Translations under genes and position numbers: made by a program
DNA from: Osmia lignaria lignaria
Taxonomy: Eukaryota; Arthropoda; Insecta; Hymenoptera; Megachilidae
Length of the DNA stretch: 64,000 nt
Reading direction: 5' to 3'
Assembly: GCF_051020975.1 (NCBI RefSeq)
Contig: NC_135036.1
Coordinates: 8,680,001-8,744,000, forward strand
Shown: one piece after another, positions 38,245 through 50,731 of the stretch
Layout of the letters: the number at the start of each line of letters is the position of its first letter
Position numbering within the stretch: position 1 is the stretch's first letter
The notes under the pieces: model-generated
What the model saw: the letters and a program-made list of their open reading frames with translations, nothing else
Told to the model about the DNA's origin: nothing
Database searches by the model: none

Positions 38245-40594
38245 CATGACCCCACACCCCTTCACTCCGGTTCCTCCTTTTCCGTCTGTACAGGGTGACT
38301 CTTTCCTTTTTATTCACCGGTTCGATACCTGAGATAACCTTGAAGAACTTTCGAACTTTCCTTCCTACACCAAGAACATATTCTCCTTGAAAGAAAATGA
38401 GCTCTTTGAATGAAAATATCAAATAATTGCACGGGTAGGTTAAAATGTGTCACTTTGTAAATCGTGTATTTTCTTCAGGGTGAAAGCTTTAGTACCAGCA
38501 ATCGAAGCTAATTTATTATCGTCTATGACACAACTTCAGTTTTCTTGAAAAGCGTCTTCGAAACCATACCTGCCAATCTTATCAGGGGACGAAGAATAAG
38601 AAGAAGCGGCGAGATGAACGAAGAAAGCCACCTTGTATGCAAGAACCTCGGATAAGGCGCTGAACCTTTCCTCGTTACTCGGTCGCAGCCACGATTATGA
38701 ATTGTTGACCTGGACCACCGTGCCGGAGTCAACCACCGCGGGATATAACAGCCTTCTCCCTTCTGCCCAGGTCGAAAAGAGAGAAATTCTACACTCCTCT
38801 CTTTCTCTCTCTCGCTGTTAGGCTCACAGGTTAAGATGGTTTCTCACAATCGCGGAAACTACCGGCTTCAACGGCGTGGATCTATCCTTTCGGTTCGGTC
38901 TTTGAGGGTGGTCTTCGCCGCTGTTATCGAACCTCTCGCGCGTCGGTTGCTTGATTGATTCGGACTTGAAACGCGATTAATAATTCGAGCTGCTCGACCG
39001 ACAGGGTCCTGTTAGGCGAGCCCTACTGGGGTTAATGGCTGACCGTTGCTGATGGATGAGGCGTTGAATTCGGTGCACCGCTGCTTCTATCAGTGCGCGG
39101 GAACGTGTTGCCGCTAGTAATTACTAGGTTATTCATCCGTTCAATCTAAGAATTTTCTATCTTTGATTTTAGAAAAGCCAAGTGACACCCTTTGATAGTT
39201 AGAAACTTTATAGAATATAAATTCTTTATAATTTTATTTTGTGTCTTCTTATTTTTGATGATGATTTTCTGTGTTATTAATTACAAAATTTTCATCCAAG
39301 GAATCATTAAAATTTTCTTTTATATCTGTTTGTTCGATTCCGACGCGTTTAACCAAGGTCTGATCTCTGTTCTATCGATTTTCTCATTCCCACAACGTAA
39401 CACTAAATTTCACTGACGTCCTAGGCTCTATTCCCCTCGCCACCATCTACCCCGAGTCGGACGATGGTTTTAGTGGTTACAGTGGCTACACACCCCCGCG
39501 ATAAACTCGAGGATTCGCCACGCTGGTGCGGGTACAGGGATGCTCGAATAGAAAAGCAAAGCAGAACCGTCGCGGTATTAACATAAGAACACCATGACCG
39601 ATCGGTTCGACACACCACTCTCCCCCCTGATCTCTCTATTACACTGATTTTCTCCCCTGCGGGCTATCTAGATCTCCTTTTTTCCTGAATTCATTGAGCC
39701 TGGCTGAATTTTTTTCCTTTTAGACATTCTGATTAACAACCCTTTTTAGGAAATTTTATAAATTTTCCCCCAAAAATCCCTTTAAACAGCAATTGCAAAA
39801 AATCAATTTTCCATATCTTTAACCATCGAATTTTGCTTTGCATTCTCTGAAAATACATTTTCGTTTCTCACCCTGTCTGAAATCCTCTGCCACCCCGATT
39901 CGTGTTGTGACAATCCGCGCGACGACGAAAGACGCGGGCAGGAAGAGGACGCGTGTCGGGCATTCAGCATCATCGTGGACCTGACACGCGATCATCGTCA
40001 CCCGTTGCGTAGAAGGAAAAACCGATCGAAGGGGAATCGGGAGGAAGCGTCAGCGAGCGGAACCCAAACTACGGCCGGAAGTCGCCGGTCACGTGGCGCT
40101 CGAGCAACACGCAATTGTGTCCGGTATAATAAAGCGTCGGCTCTATCTGTCCGTGGAAACGTAACAGTTCTCTCCCAGGACGAGGTTAGCAGTTGTTGAT
40201 TTATGTCTGCGAGACAGATCCACGGTTAGAACTACCCCTCTTCCTATCTAGAGAATTCGATTCAACGCGTTTACCACCGTGCGAAGCTCAAGGTTCGAGG
40301 AGCAACTTTTGAACAAATAAGAAATTATCTGTGTACTTCGAAATTGTTCAACTTTCATTTGCGTCAGACATTTTTCGAAAATTACAGTGATAAATATTAG
40401 CTAGTAATTTAGGAAGTAGAAACGAGAATACACTTATCGCTGCTCGTAACAGCCACGGTTGATAGCTGCGAGCATAACCGGACGTTTCCCCCGCTTACGG
40501 TACAAATTACCAGCTCGCGGGCGGTCGCGCGTGCACATTGTCCTGTCAGCGTGCGAAACGGCCGCGATATCGACAGTTACGCATTTACTCCAAC

Positions 40595-40610
40595 GTCCCG
40601 TCCCGTCCCG
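40595..40610. repeat. (GTCCC)3 tandem
   Basis: Three consecutive GTCCC units in a CpG-rich stretch, 30 bases before the ATTTGCAT octamer at 40642. Confidence 0.85.
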
Positions 40611-41853
40611 GCAGGCACGCACACAACCTCCCTGTGGCCCCATTTGCATACGTGATTACACGTCGAGGATCGACCGAATTGCGGCGAGCAACGTCTGCAC
40701 TTGTATATCTTTATGTACCTGTCGCGTCGGTTCGAGAGCCTACATACGGGGTTTCGTCTTTATTGTGTATGAAAAACAATTGAAATATTCGAGGTGTGTT
40801 AATTGCGATGAAAAATATTCCCGAGGACCTCCCTTGGGGGTCAGAAGCCAGCTTGGGAATCTAGGTCTTATATAAATAAAAATGATCCAGGAACTCTGGA
40901 GTGATTCCTGGTACGCCTAGATATTCCGGTAGATAGGTTATTGATGATCTCACCGCACCTAGATGAGCTATCGTGAAAGAAACTTGGGTCCAGAGAAGAT
41001 TCGGGGTCCAAGCAATCGGCTCGATTCGAATCTAGCTGACGTTGCTGGCGTTATGTCCCTTAATGTCGATTAATTTATCAAGCCTGGACGAGATAAGAAC
41101 GCTCTACGCGAAACGTTCAACCGTCAGATTGATGGGAAGAAGACGTTTGCGGTTCTAAGGGCATTTGTCATTCGCACCAGGGCTGATCGTTGATAGGGAC
41201 GACTTCTGTGGAACGGGTTCAGAGAATCTTTCTTTTTATTTGATTGGACTTCATTTCAGAATTCAAAAATAATTCTAAAGAAAATTGAAAAATTTATTTC
41301 CTACCCTTATCGAATGTATCAAATAATTCTGTGGATCCACTCGAGGCAAACCGTAACGTGAAAAATACAGCCAGAAATAAAACTCGGTAATGTTACGAGA
41401 GGGTTAAATTTTAACAGCACCGTAAACGTGGAAACACGGGTACATCCGAGGGGGAATTGCTAGTAAATACGTTGGCCTTTTAAAAATCTTTTACGTCTCC
41501 ATAACGTAAGTTCGACGCAGGTGAACGCGGCCACTCGACTTTATAACGCAAAATTAATAGAGCTTATCCTAGGGCCCTTGCAACGATTTATCATGGGATT
41601 ACGGTGCAAATACGTCAACCGAAGGGACCGGCTCCTCCCTTTCTCACCCTCCGCCCCTCTCCTCTAGCGCAGCGCGATCAGTGTCTTCCGTGAACCGGTC
41701 TCCCTCGATCCATAGGCGCAGCAATCACTTCCTGTGTCAATAAACACGGCTCACCCCGCTGCCCCGGCCCTAATTCAAACCAGCACCCAAGGGGTGATCA
41801 ACGAACCGATGATACCACCCCTTTTCCCTAATGTTCCTTCCTGAATTTTACAG

Positions 41854-41967
41854 TCTTTCCTCTATCTACTCTCGGAGCATCGATATACCAACGGAGACTT
41901 CGTTAGAGGGTGAGCTTTGCGTTAGGTCGAAGGGTGCGGTTGCTTTTTCACCGGCTGGAAAGAGGAC
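41854..41967 (+). CDS. Candidate internal coding exon, unknown product
   Basis: Both ends are well defined. The acceptor is a strong pyrimidine tract (ttccttcctgaattttacag, ending 41853). The donor is GAC followed by GTAAGTG at 41968. Exactly one of three frames is open through all 114 bases (one base plus 37 codons plus two bases); the others contain TGA and TAG. The peptide starts LSSIYSRSIDIPTETSLEGE and continues through a CVRSKGAVAFSPAGKR segment. No domain recognised. A second possible donor (GTGAGC at 41911) lies inside. Its exit phase fits the exon candidate at 42249. Confidence 0.22.
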
Positions 41968-42248
41968 GTAAGTGAAAAAAATGGGATAATAGATTCTCCT
42001 CGGGGAGATTGCTTCTTCTTTGCTCGTCACTGGTCAATGTTTAATGATCCGATGGAAAACCTTCAGCCTTGGATCACTGTTCCTTGTTTCTAGCCTTAGG
42101 TGTCTTATCCTTCACGTATAATTAATTATAAATCAGAGAAAAATCTATGGAAGTCTTTCGATATACATACAATTTTTATTTCTTTGAATCAAAGAATCAA
42201 AGTATCCCTTTACTCCTGTTTCGACAGCAAGTTCTCATTGTTGTTTAG

Positions 42249-42366
42249 GATGATCCGAAGGCCGGTGGCGATCGCGCAATTTTTCTCGAACAGTGGGTCA
42301 CGTCCGAGAAAGGGTGTCTCACGGGCGATTATACGCGAAAGGATGCACACCGGCTTGATTTCGTAA
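42249..42366 (+). CDS. Candidate terminal exon, unknown product
   Basis: A strong acceptor (gttctcattgttgtttag, ending 42248) lies 281 bases after the donor of the preceding candidate. In the phase required by that exon the frame reads 38 codons (MIRRPVAIAQFFSNSGSRPR and on) to TAA at 42364-42366. The frame that starts directly at the acceptor is open even longer, 102 codons to about 42558 (beginning DDPKAGGDRAIFLEQWVTSE), but is out of phase with 41854-41967 and would need another partner. A weaker acceptor at 42093 is an alternative. Product unknown. Confidence 0.17.
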
Positions 42367-45300
42367 CATGGGGTCGTTCGAAGACGGATCCACCCCGGTA
42401 TCGTTCTCGTCTCCCCCTTCGGCTGCCGGCTGCATTATTTGTTAGCAATTTTCCGAGCTGTCGGCTGTCCCGTCGTCCCCTTCTCGCCTCTCTTCCGATC
42501 CGTCTCGATCGTTATTGCGGTCATTGTCATTGTAATCCAGCCGGGAATAATGCATAATGCGAACGTTGCATGTGTATGCGTGGAGCGCGTGCGATGCGAC
42601 ACGACGCGACGCATCGAGTCACGCTGTCGGCGTTGCAGCATCACGTCCGTGAGCGTTTCGCGAATTGATTGTGTCACGGATCCCGGCTACGTTCGATTAA
42701 TCATCAACGCGACTGAAATACCGAGTCCATCTTTCGCTACGTGGAGTTATCCTTGTTTTACGATTGAATTTATCGCACGAGTTATCCGTTCTTAGTTATC
42801 TTTGCTTCTGGCATGAATACATCATCGGTACCACCGATACCGTACGAGTAAACATATTTATTATCATCGAAGGGTGTAAGACAAGATACCGTTGCAATGG
42901 TCCTTTACAAGATTTTCATTTCTTCTGGAAAATCTTTCCATCCATTGTTCCCTGAAAATGAGGCAACGAAGGGAAAACACTCTCCCCGTTCTCATTTTTT
43001 TTAATCACCGATTTCCAGAAGCACAATGCCGTGTTCGACCAACAATTTACGGTAACACGAACGTTACGTGCTTTCGCGCCACCCATAATTATCGTCCTTT
43101 CCACGAGACGGCACGCAAATATCCATAGGACTTCGCTTGGAAACGTTTACGGTGCTCGCTTCGAAACGCTACGTTCATTAATAGCCAGACCACGATGCTC
43201 GGCCAGCTTTACTTCATATATCGAAGATCATTTCATGATAGCCACCCCTTTTCCATCCTTTTCCAAAACTTGCGCTCATTGTTAGTCTAAGCTTAATTAA
43301 AATTCATAGTGGAAGATATTCTGAAAGTAACGTTTAAAATACAATATATCCTATTTTCATTAATAAAATCAATGACGCGACGTCTGACGTGTCCTGTTCT
43401 TTTTTTCCTCCTCTCTCCGAGCATAAAAGTAGTGAATTTGCACGAGCGAGTCGGTTTGTTTTATTCATTAAAAACTCGACTGCAAGATCTCTACTTTCTT
43501 CCGAGCGGGGGAGGGGAGGAATATCGAGGATCGGCCCCGGAACAAAGTCCTTTGAGACGAACGGAATAAATTTGCATGGATTACGATAAAGTTGCGCGAG
43601 AGTGCATCGCTTATTGCGCGTGGCCGGTCTCTCGTTCGCGACATTGCGCGAGATTAAATCAAAGAAAACGACCGTGATCGTGCTGGAAAGCCGTCCCACC
43701 ATGTTGTTCTTGCAAACGGTCAGTTAAATTCCAAGAAACGTGCAATAAATATCGATTTAAATCAAACCTGGATAGTTCATTAAATGAAAGATAAGATAAA
43801 TCTATTTTACCCTTTTTCCACCCCTCCTGTGTTTATTTACTCTGAGACCCTCCCTCTGGATTATCAATTCATCGAGAGGCCATAGAAACCTAAATTCAAC
43901 CTTTTAAAATAAAGATTTAAACACGATTTAGGGTGAATCTACCCCTAGTTTAGTCTAAACATAAAATGATTTCAATTTCTATAAAGGAAGAAATCGGTAT
44001 CGGTTTCATTCTTCACGCTTTCCTTTCTTTCCATCGCGAAATAATTAAGGAATTAATAATAGATAGAGAAAGTAATGATTTATAAATGAATCATACCATG
44101 GACACGATGACAGAGAGTGCAAAGTGGCCCAGGTGTGCCACTCGAGTCGGTTCAGGTCGGTTCGGTAAAAATATGTCCTTACGAGTCGGAGGACACGTCG
44201 ATTATATCCTGCTAGATAATATCCCTGTCGGGCGTGCTGGACCTGGCGCAGGAATGCACCAGGCCCCCGAGGACTTACATCTTTTTCCGCGGTTTGCCGC
44301 ATAAATAAACGCTGTCGGACAGTTTCGGGATCCCGTCTCCCTTCGCCCTCAGTCTAGGCGCCGCTCTTTTGTCTTAGCTAATAGAACACGCGTTCCTGCG
44401 CGTCCCTTTCGTAAAAATGCCCGAAATGTCCAGTCGTATAATCCTCGCTCGATCGCTCTTCCCTTCCATCTTGCTAGACGCCGCCGCCGCCGCCGCCGCC
44501 GCCCTTCTGCCTAGCCCCGGCAGTCAGGCCACTCCTTTTTCGGCCTCCATCTCCTCACCGATTCCGTTCCTCCTTTTTTCTGTACCTCCGCGCCGGGGAC
44601 ACTCCGTCCCCGGGGATCGTTAGCGATTATTACCATAACTGTTAATTGCTTTACGACGCTCCGTGATTCCCCGGCGTAGGAAGTGCTCGCCGAGAGGGTC
44701 CGCCGCTTGGCTGGGTGGGACGGGTGACCTGCTTGTTGCCGGCTACCGAAGATGGTACCGAGCGTACGTTTATAGAATCGGTTACATGGAACGTCGTGTG
44801 AACTGTGATGACCTTCTGGAAATTGGTGTCATTACAGGCAGAGAAAAATGATGTAAAATATACTATGAGTCACGAGAGACTTGGGTACCGATCTAAGGTA
44901 GAGGATGGATCAAAAGACTTTTGAAGTAAAATGGGGGCGTCGACGGGTCAATCGGGCGTCCAGGAACGCGAGAAAATCGCGCGAAAAGCTGACGCGGTAG
45001 AGGGATGACGAGGGTCAATTGGTGCAGGTTGTAGGAATAAACGAGTGGTCGATGTTATTTATGCATAAAGAGCCGTTCGATAGATCGTCCGGGTCATAAA
45101 GATCGTGACATCGGTATCCCATTAATACACAAGTCGAAAGTCCGGCTCGTCGAGCCTCCTTTCACGACGAGTCCCCTTTAATTAGTCAGTCTTGATGGGA
45201 ACTGACGCCGACTACATAAGAATCGGAATCCACAACGCCGTTCACGCGGATTCCCTTGCTTAACGAGTGGAATGCAACCAGTTAGACATAACAGGATAGA

Positions 45301-47894
45301 AAGGGACGAAGAGAACGAGAGAATGAAGCGCGCCTCTTCGCCGAGAGATTATTAATTTCTGTTCCCCCGTGGTCGAAAGCCACAGTTCCTGCCGGCAGGC
45401 TGCGCGGAGAGAATTGGATCGACGCCGTTTCGAGAGGGACGCCAAGGGAGATAGCGGTCCTCCGGCTGGAGGATAATGGCCCAGGGTGCGACGAAGATGA
45501 CTATGGACCGAGCAAGGGAGCTAGAAGGACGAGGAAAGACTTCTGGCGCCACTCCGGGCATACCACTTGCTTTCGTCCGGCATGGGTTCCGATCGGCTCC
45601 CTCCCTCCTCTCTCTTCCTCTTCCTAACCAACATATTGCTTGCTTGCTTCCTCGCTCCCTAGCGCATACGCGTCTCTTCTATGCCGCATTTCGATCCCAC
45701 ACTGATATCAACCGGCTCTCGAGCAGCCCGGTACGCCTAACTTATTGTCTTATTATTGGACCACCTAAAGGAGCGGGCTGCTTTTCCATTCCCCGGATCG
45801 AGATCCACGTCAATAGCTTTCGCGGCAATAGGTTCCGGGACCGTGTTCTTCGTCGTGGGATGGTCCGTCCTTGCTGTTCGATTGCTCTGTTAGGTGTGCT
45901 GCTGGATACAAGCAGCTGAGAATGATCAGCTACTTGGGAGAGAAGCTGATAAGGATGATTTCTGATACTGAACAGGTGGTAGATACGCGATCAACGTTCA
46001 TCCTCTTCGAGGCTTTTGGGTATCTTCAACATTCCTCGTAGCAAACCTTCAGAATCTCTAGCATTTAAGGCAGAGTAAAATCTTCCTTGGAAACGGTGAC
46101 ACGGAAGCGGAGGAAGAAGAGGAAGATTCGTTGCTGTTCACCGTTCATCGAGGACCGTCGTCGACGATCAAACGGTTCGGCGGATCTCGATAGGACGTGG
46201 AATAGCGAGAGGAGGAGATCGATGGGAACCGCAGGTTGGCCCGGTCTGGGGCACGCCACGACCGCAATTCCAGTCTTTTCAACGGCCGGTAGTCGCGGCG
46301 ATCCCCCGATGCCAGAGTCCCGCTGCCGAATGCTGCGGATTCCACAGCGTCCTGCGGTCGATTCGGTGATTTGCCGGTACGACACGACGGACACGAACCG
46401 GCGCTTGTAACGCCGGACTGTACGGTCGGCAAGCATCGCCGATAAACACTTCAACCGGCCGCTTGTCCCCGCTGACAGTCGAAGTTACGCTGATGAGCCG
46501 AGCCTGGCGAGCTGATGAGAGGCCGGTCGCGGCTCCTTCTGTCGGGCAAGAAACAACACCGCAGCGTCTCGTGAATTGTCCGACGAAACGCGGCTACACG
46601 GAGAGCTGCGATTCTTTAAAGCAACCGACCAAAGAAAAAACGATTAAACTCGGACTGGAGGTTGAGCGATCGCGCCACCTTCTCGCGCGCTTCTTAGTGT
46701 CCGATCGATGATTCGGAACCGTCTTTATCTCCGGGCTCGTTAAAATTGAACGACAGAAATTAGGGAACCTGTAGCATTTGTCCAGGTATTATCTTCTCTC
46801 TGTAAGATCAAGATAACCACCTTATCACTTGAACTCGGCTAAATCGTTGATCCTCTCGCTGTACCAGCTCACTAATTTCCTCCAACACGATCTACCTTGT
46901 ACCTCGCCTCGAGCGAAACCTCGCCACTGGCTCCTGCTGTGCAACGTGAAACGTAAAACTAACTCGTCGGGACAAAGATAAGCAAACCCTATCCGAGGCA
47001 AGGGGAGAGCCAATAACAGAACCCACCGATCAATCGACGCGACGCGACGTTCATCGTTCCTCGTTGTTTGCATTCCTCTACGATTTTATGGAATTTCTTG
47101 TGGAAAAAATGTATCCTCCACGAACGTACCACTCGGTTACTCAATCCCCTCGACCGTTAGAAACGTGCAGCAGGGTGCAGTCGTGACGCATGGCTCTCGA
47201 CCAGGTCGTTGACGGACCAGGACGCTCCCCGAAGGTAGAACGACGAGGGTTTGGCAACACGTTAATGAGCCTGAAACAAAAGAATCCTTGGGGCCGAGGT
47301 AGAACCCCTGCGGAGAGTGGAACTGCAGGGGGTTGGTGGCGCCATGAGCTGTCATCACGTGTCAAACGTTCGCCTATGATATCCAGGTATACCGTCCACC
47401 CCCTCCTGCCACGAAGAAACTACCCTTTGCTGCGGTGGACGGGCTAGGACACCGCTGGAAATACCCAACGCCAAACCGTCTCTTGTCCACCCAAGATCTG
47501 CTGATCAGATAACCCTAATGTTCGCGTCCCGTTAATACCTCTACCTTTCCTCGAACGTTAATTATTTCGGTAAACGAGGGTGGAAAGCTTTGTTGCCGAC
47601 TGATACCCGGGTCCATGGAGCTGGATTTCAATGCGTACAACCGGGAACATGAGACAGTAACCCCGGGCTAATGGATGTCTGTTTACATGCAGCTGGACAT
47701 CGTCCTGGCGAAAATGAGAGTGGTTGGGAAGCGGATTACAAGAATTCGAACGTGTCAGCTTCACTTTCGTTAAGACATGTGTAATTGGGCGAATACAAAA
47801 TGGACTGTGGAATGAATTAGAAGCGTTTCACAGTGAAATAAACTCGCCAAAGTCTTAACCTCCGAATTTTTTACCCAAAACGTATCCAGCCCTA
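42367..47894. other. Gene-poor stretch
   Basis: No supported gene. CpG-rich parts (42420-42700, 44330-44760, 45380-45900, 46080-46720) carry open frames on both strands rich in Arg, Ser and Pro. AT-rich parts lie at 43290-43380, 43740-43830 and 43880-44090. A GCC microsatellite lies at 44480. I saw no paired good splice sites. Confidence 0.5.
44480..44503. repeat. (GCC)8 microsatellite
   Basis: Eight perfect GCC units. It reads as poly-alanine on the plus strand but lies in no credible gene. Confidence 0.95.
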
Positions 47895-48290
47895 ATCTAT
47901 GGTGCATAGATGCACCGCAAGTGCACGGAAAAATGAAAATCGTTGAAAAATGCAGGCGTACGTAGCCGGAGCGCGATTACACGGCGGTCGGTTCATGCGC
48001 GTCCTGGCCAATCTGCTTAAGACATCTCTCGGCGGTCCGCGCGGCTTGCAACTGTCCGCGGGTTGCACCGGTGCACGCTGCACCACGCTCGGACAATAGT
48101 TGTCCGTGCCGCGTGTGGCTGGTATGCGCCGGACCACACACGCCGGCGCCATACCCACACTGAAAGAAAGGGTGAACATACGAGCGGTGTAAACGTATTT
48201 CAAACACCAGCCTACGTGGAAACGATAAATAAACTATAACTAACCGCCCTCGGACCCGGTGACAGGTGAATGGTGAATCCTCTTGTTAGC
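47895..48290. promoter_or_regulatory. CpG-rich block with TGCACC palindromes
   Basis: TGCAC words are concentrated here. GGTGCA-taga-TGCACC forms a hairpin at about 47899-47914, and TGCACCGGTGCA is a perfect 12-bp palindrome at 48064-48075, with more GTGCAC/GCTGCACC around. The block is CpG-rich and lies just upstream of a GAGA-rich stretch and a perfect donor (48505). A promoter is a reasonable guess, but there is no TATA box, DRE or convincing initiator. Confidence 0.22.
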
Positions 48291-48410
48291 CACGGACGGG
48301 CAGCGAGGGGGCGGTGAACCGGCAGAGAGCGAGACGGAGAGATCGAGAGAGGAGAGCAAGCGCCGGTTTCACCAAGCCCTGGACCCAGCGGAGGGGCCGT
48401 TGCTGCCTTT

Positions 48411-48504
48411 ATGCGTGCCACAGGCCTCGCCGTCGAGATATTGCGCCACGAGACGGAGGGACGCGGGAGGGGCCACCGTGTCGGGACCGAGCGGGATTAT
48501 CGAT
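48411..48504 (+). CDS. Candidate first coding exon, unknown product
   Basis: The segment ends at a perfect donor (CGAT then GTAAGTCAC at 48505). From the ATG at 48411 the frame is open 31 codons to the donor (MRATGLAVEILRHETEGRGR and on), leaving one base. The upstream 48300-48400 is GAG/GAGA-rich, as insect 5'-UTRs and promoters often are. The context of this ATG is mediocre, and an earlier ATG at about 48272 opens a short upstream frame. The whole segment could equally be a non-coding first exon. Confidence 0.18.
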
Positions 48505-48815
48505 GTAAGTCACCGAGAACAAAGGGCAGCCAGCTCGTCGTTCTGACGGAATAAATCGGCGCGATCGTTGATCGGGGACCGGTCTACTCTTCGATCAAGA
48601 CCGACTGTGTGTGCTGCCTTTCTCGGGGTACCAAAATGATTTCCAAAATGATTTTGTAAAATTGGATAGTTGCGTTTGCCGATAGAGGTTTCCAATAACT
48701 ACATTCATCGGAGGTTCGAAAAATAGTCTTCTTTCGAGTATCATCCATTCAGATGGTGAAATCTCTGAACCATTCATTGCAAATCCAGCTTTGTTATTCG
48801 AAACATGTTAAACAG

Positions 48816-49024
48816 GTCCGCAAAGGGACAAGATACAGGCGAATACTGTTCTACCGAAAAAGATCCTTCAGGTTTTCAAATTCGTTTTTTCTATTTTCCG
48901 TTCGTCACAAAAGGAAGTCTCGAGTGGTCTCGGTTTCCGCGACAATGGTGAGCAAAAGACGGTCATCGAGCGAGCACTCGGGCAAAACGGGCGCCTAAGA
49001 AGGCCTAATTTTAAGCAAATTTAG
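48816..49024 (+). CDS. Candidate second exon, unknown product
   Basis: After an AG at 48814-48815, the frame in phase with the preceding candidate is open 68 codons to TAG at 49022-49024 (for example PQRDKIQANTVLPKKILQVF). Composition is balanced (Lys, Gln, Glu, Phe, Asn). The acceptor is weak because its pyrimidine tract is short and interrupted. A good internal donor (GTGAGC after GACAATG, near 48948) offers an alternative end. Product unknown; confidence depends entirely on the pairing with 48411-48504. Confidence 0.13.
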
Positions 49025-50208
49025 ACCCCATTCTCCCCGAAATTGGTTAAGCGTGTCGCCTGTCTACCTGGCCAAGAGGTCTGGCCCGTCACGCTTATCC
49101 AATATTTCTCGACATTGTCACGCTCCGCCTTGGGTACTGCTTAGTCATTGTCGGCACAGGCCCAGGCACCCATTCCGCGGCAATTGGATTAAACGTATCC
49201 ATTACTATTGTCGTCCTAAACACTCCTCTGGCCTTGTTATTCGAATTTCGCAAATCCCTTCGGCGGCACAATGGCCCGTATACCGATGGATCATCCGTGT
49301 AACTTTCAGAAGAGGAATTAGACGAGATTCCGGAAGAAAGAGCTCCTTTCTTTTCCAATGTTTTCACGATTTCCGGATGGACGGAGTGTTGTTCGTAGCA
49401 TCAGCTCGGGATGCTTCGAACCGTGTTTTTCATGTTCTTGAAAATACTCGACGACTAATTCGAGGATTAATTAAATCTTTAAAATATTCAATTAGATTAA
49501 TAACCTACGATCTTAAATAAGTCTAAAATCAACTATAATTACAAGTAGTTTATTAATTTCAAGAAGCGTGAATCGATGCAAGAATTATACGTACTAATCG
49601 TACCAAAGTTCACCATTTCGCAATTCAGAATCCCTATAATCGGACCAAGTGACGTCCCTTTGAAAAGCGTTCCCATAGCAGTCCTGTGATCGCGCTTTAT
49701 CGCGGCGGTGCCGAGCCGTTCGCGGCAATATACGTCGACGGTCGAGCCAATCAACCATAAAGAAGCTCACGCACGAGGACACGGCATCACCATAATCATC
49801 GGGAACGCACGCGCGACACAGAAAAACGAACGACAGAGGGGCACACGAGACAGAAGTGGAAGGTAGGAAGGGTTAGAAGCGAGGTACGAGCGGACCAAAG
49901 ACAAAGAGGACGCGATAGGGACATCAAAGGAGAGCCGATCTTCGAACAGAGTCCTCCGGCAGGGAAATAGGAAGAGGGAAGCCCGTGGTCCGCTTCAGAG
50001 GACGAAGCTGAAGATATTCGAACGCAGTACTCGCTCGACTAGACAAAAAGTATCGCACGGCAAGGTGGAATCTTCGAAAACAGGAAGATAAGAAATATTA
50101 TATTTCTAGTACGACCCTGTAATTGGTACACCAGCTTTCGAATACAAGCTTGCTTTCAGGGCAATGTTCCACGGGGGTTAAGCTTGCGCAGGGTGCTCTC
50201 TTTGTCAG
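49025..50208. other. No gene seen
   Basis: Mixed-composition DNA. A 155-codon plus-strand frame (49053-49520) is Arg-rich and begins without a good start or acceptor. The stretch 49440-49620 is AT-rich. From 49780 to 50060 the plus strand is purine-rich (GA/AG words), which produces no credible protein. Two acceptors near the right end (AG at 50158-50159 and 50207-50208) lead into the block described next. Confidence 0.5.
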
Positions 50209-50662
50209 AAGGAAATTAGGCCTGAAATGCTGGGAAAAATGATCGACGTCGGCCGCGATCCTTTCTTTTCCGCACGGATCATCCCGTTAAACAGATCCTG
50301 CCCGCTTGAACCTTCTCGCTACTTCTGCCTGTCCGCTTGGTTACCGCTCGTTTATTGTCCTGCTATCAACCGTCCGCGAAATGGTTTCTACGACTGTCTG
50401 GCTCGGCGCATCCTCCTTCTGTTCCTCTGACAATAGTATTGTACCAGCCTATGGCCAACCGGCCGTAGATCTGACCGAAGAAAAAGGGAAGCCGGTAGAA
50501 AGGATTCGTCGCGTAGCGTTATCCTTTAATTCCTTCCTATGGACGGCAAAAAATCTCGTGGAATGCGAGACCCGGTTTCTCGAATCGTCAGCCTTCTTCC
50601 TTCTACAAGGGATTTATAGAATCTATGTCACCGTCGATTTTTGCGGCACACTCGTTCGCTGA
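50209..50662 (+). other. Two overlapping protein-like frames after a good acceptor
   Basis: A good acceptor (gtgctctctttgtcag, ending 50208) opens a 73-codon frame to 50430 (KEIRPEMLGKMIDVGRDPFF and on). A second plus-strand frame from about 50306 to 50662 (118 codons) overlaps it and is equally balanced (for example AYGQPAVDLTEEKGKPVERI). Both cannot easily be real over the overlap. A fair donor (CCG then GTAGAA near 50492) lies inside the second. I recognise no family and call this only as a region worth transcript evidence. Confidence 0.15.
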
Positions 50663-50715
50663 AGGACTACTCGTCGAGCATAGGGATTGGTCGAGATCGG
50701 GTCAGATGATTCTTC

Positions 50716-50731
50716 TTTTTTTTTTTTTTTT
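50716..50731. repeat. Poly-T run (16)
   Basis: Sixteen T followed by tcttctttcaccc; no AG follows quickly, so it is not an obvious acceptor. Confidence 0.95.

Larger units (their letters stand above)
35276..41853. other. Gene-poor stretch
   Basis: No supported gene. It contains an AC microsatellite, a purine-rich run (37300-37370), a CTTGTT-type short tandem (38.22 kb), a GTCCC triplet repeat (40.6 kb) and a CACCTGC inverted repeat (36.83 kb). A segment with fair splice signals at 38689-38770 reads HDYELLTWTTVPE on the plus strand, but the complementary strand reads equally well, so it is not called. AT-rich DNA fills 39140-39350 and 40310-40420. Confidence 0.5.

Noticed and set aside
38689..38770. 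Possible 82-base exon reading HDYELLTWTTVPEST
   Set aside because: The donor (CAG then GTCGAA) is weak and the opposite strand gives an equally plausible peptide.
40535..40552. Similarity to miR-1000 (CATTGTCCTGTCA)
   Set aside because: The seed differs at its second base, the 3' half diverges and no precursor hairpin is evident.
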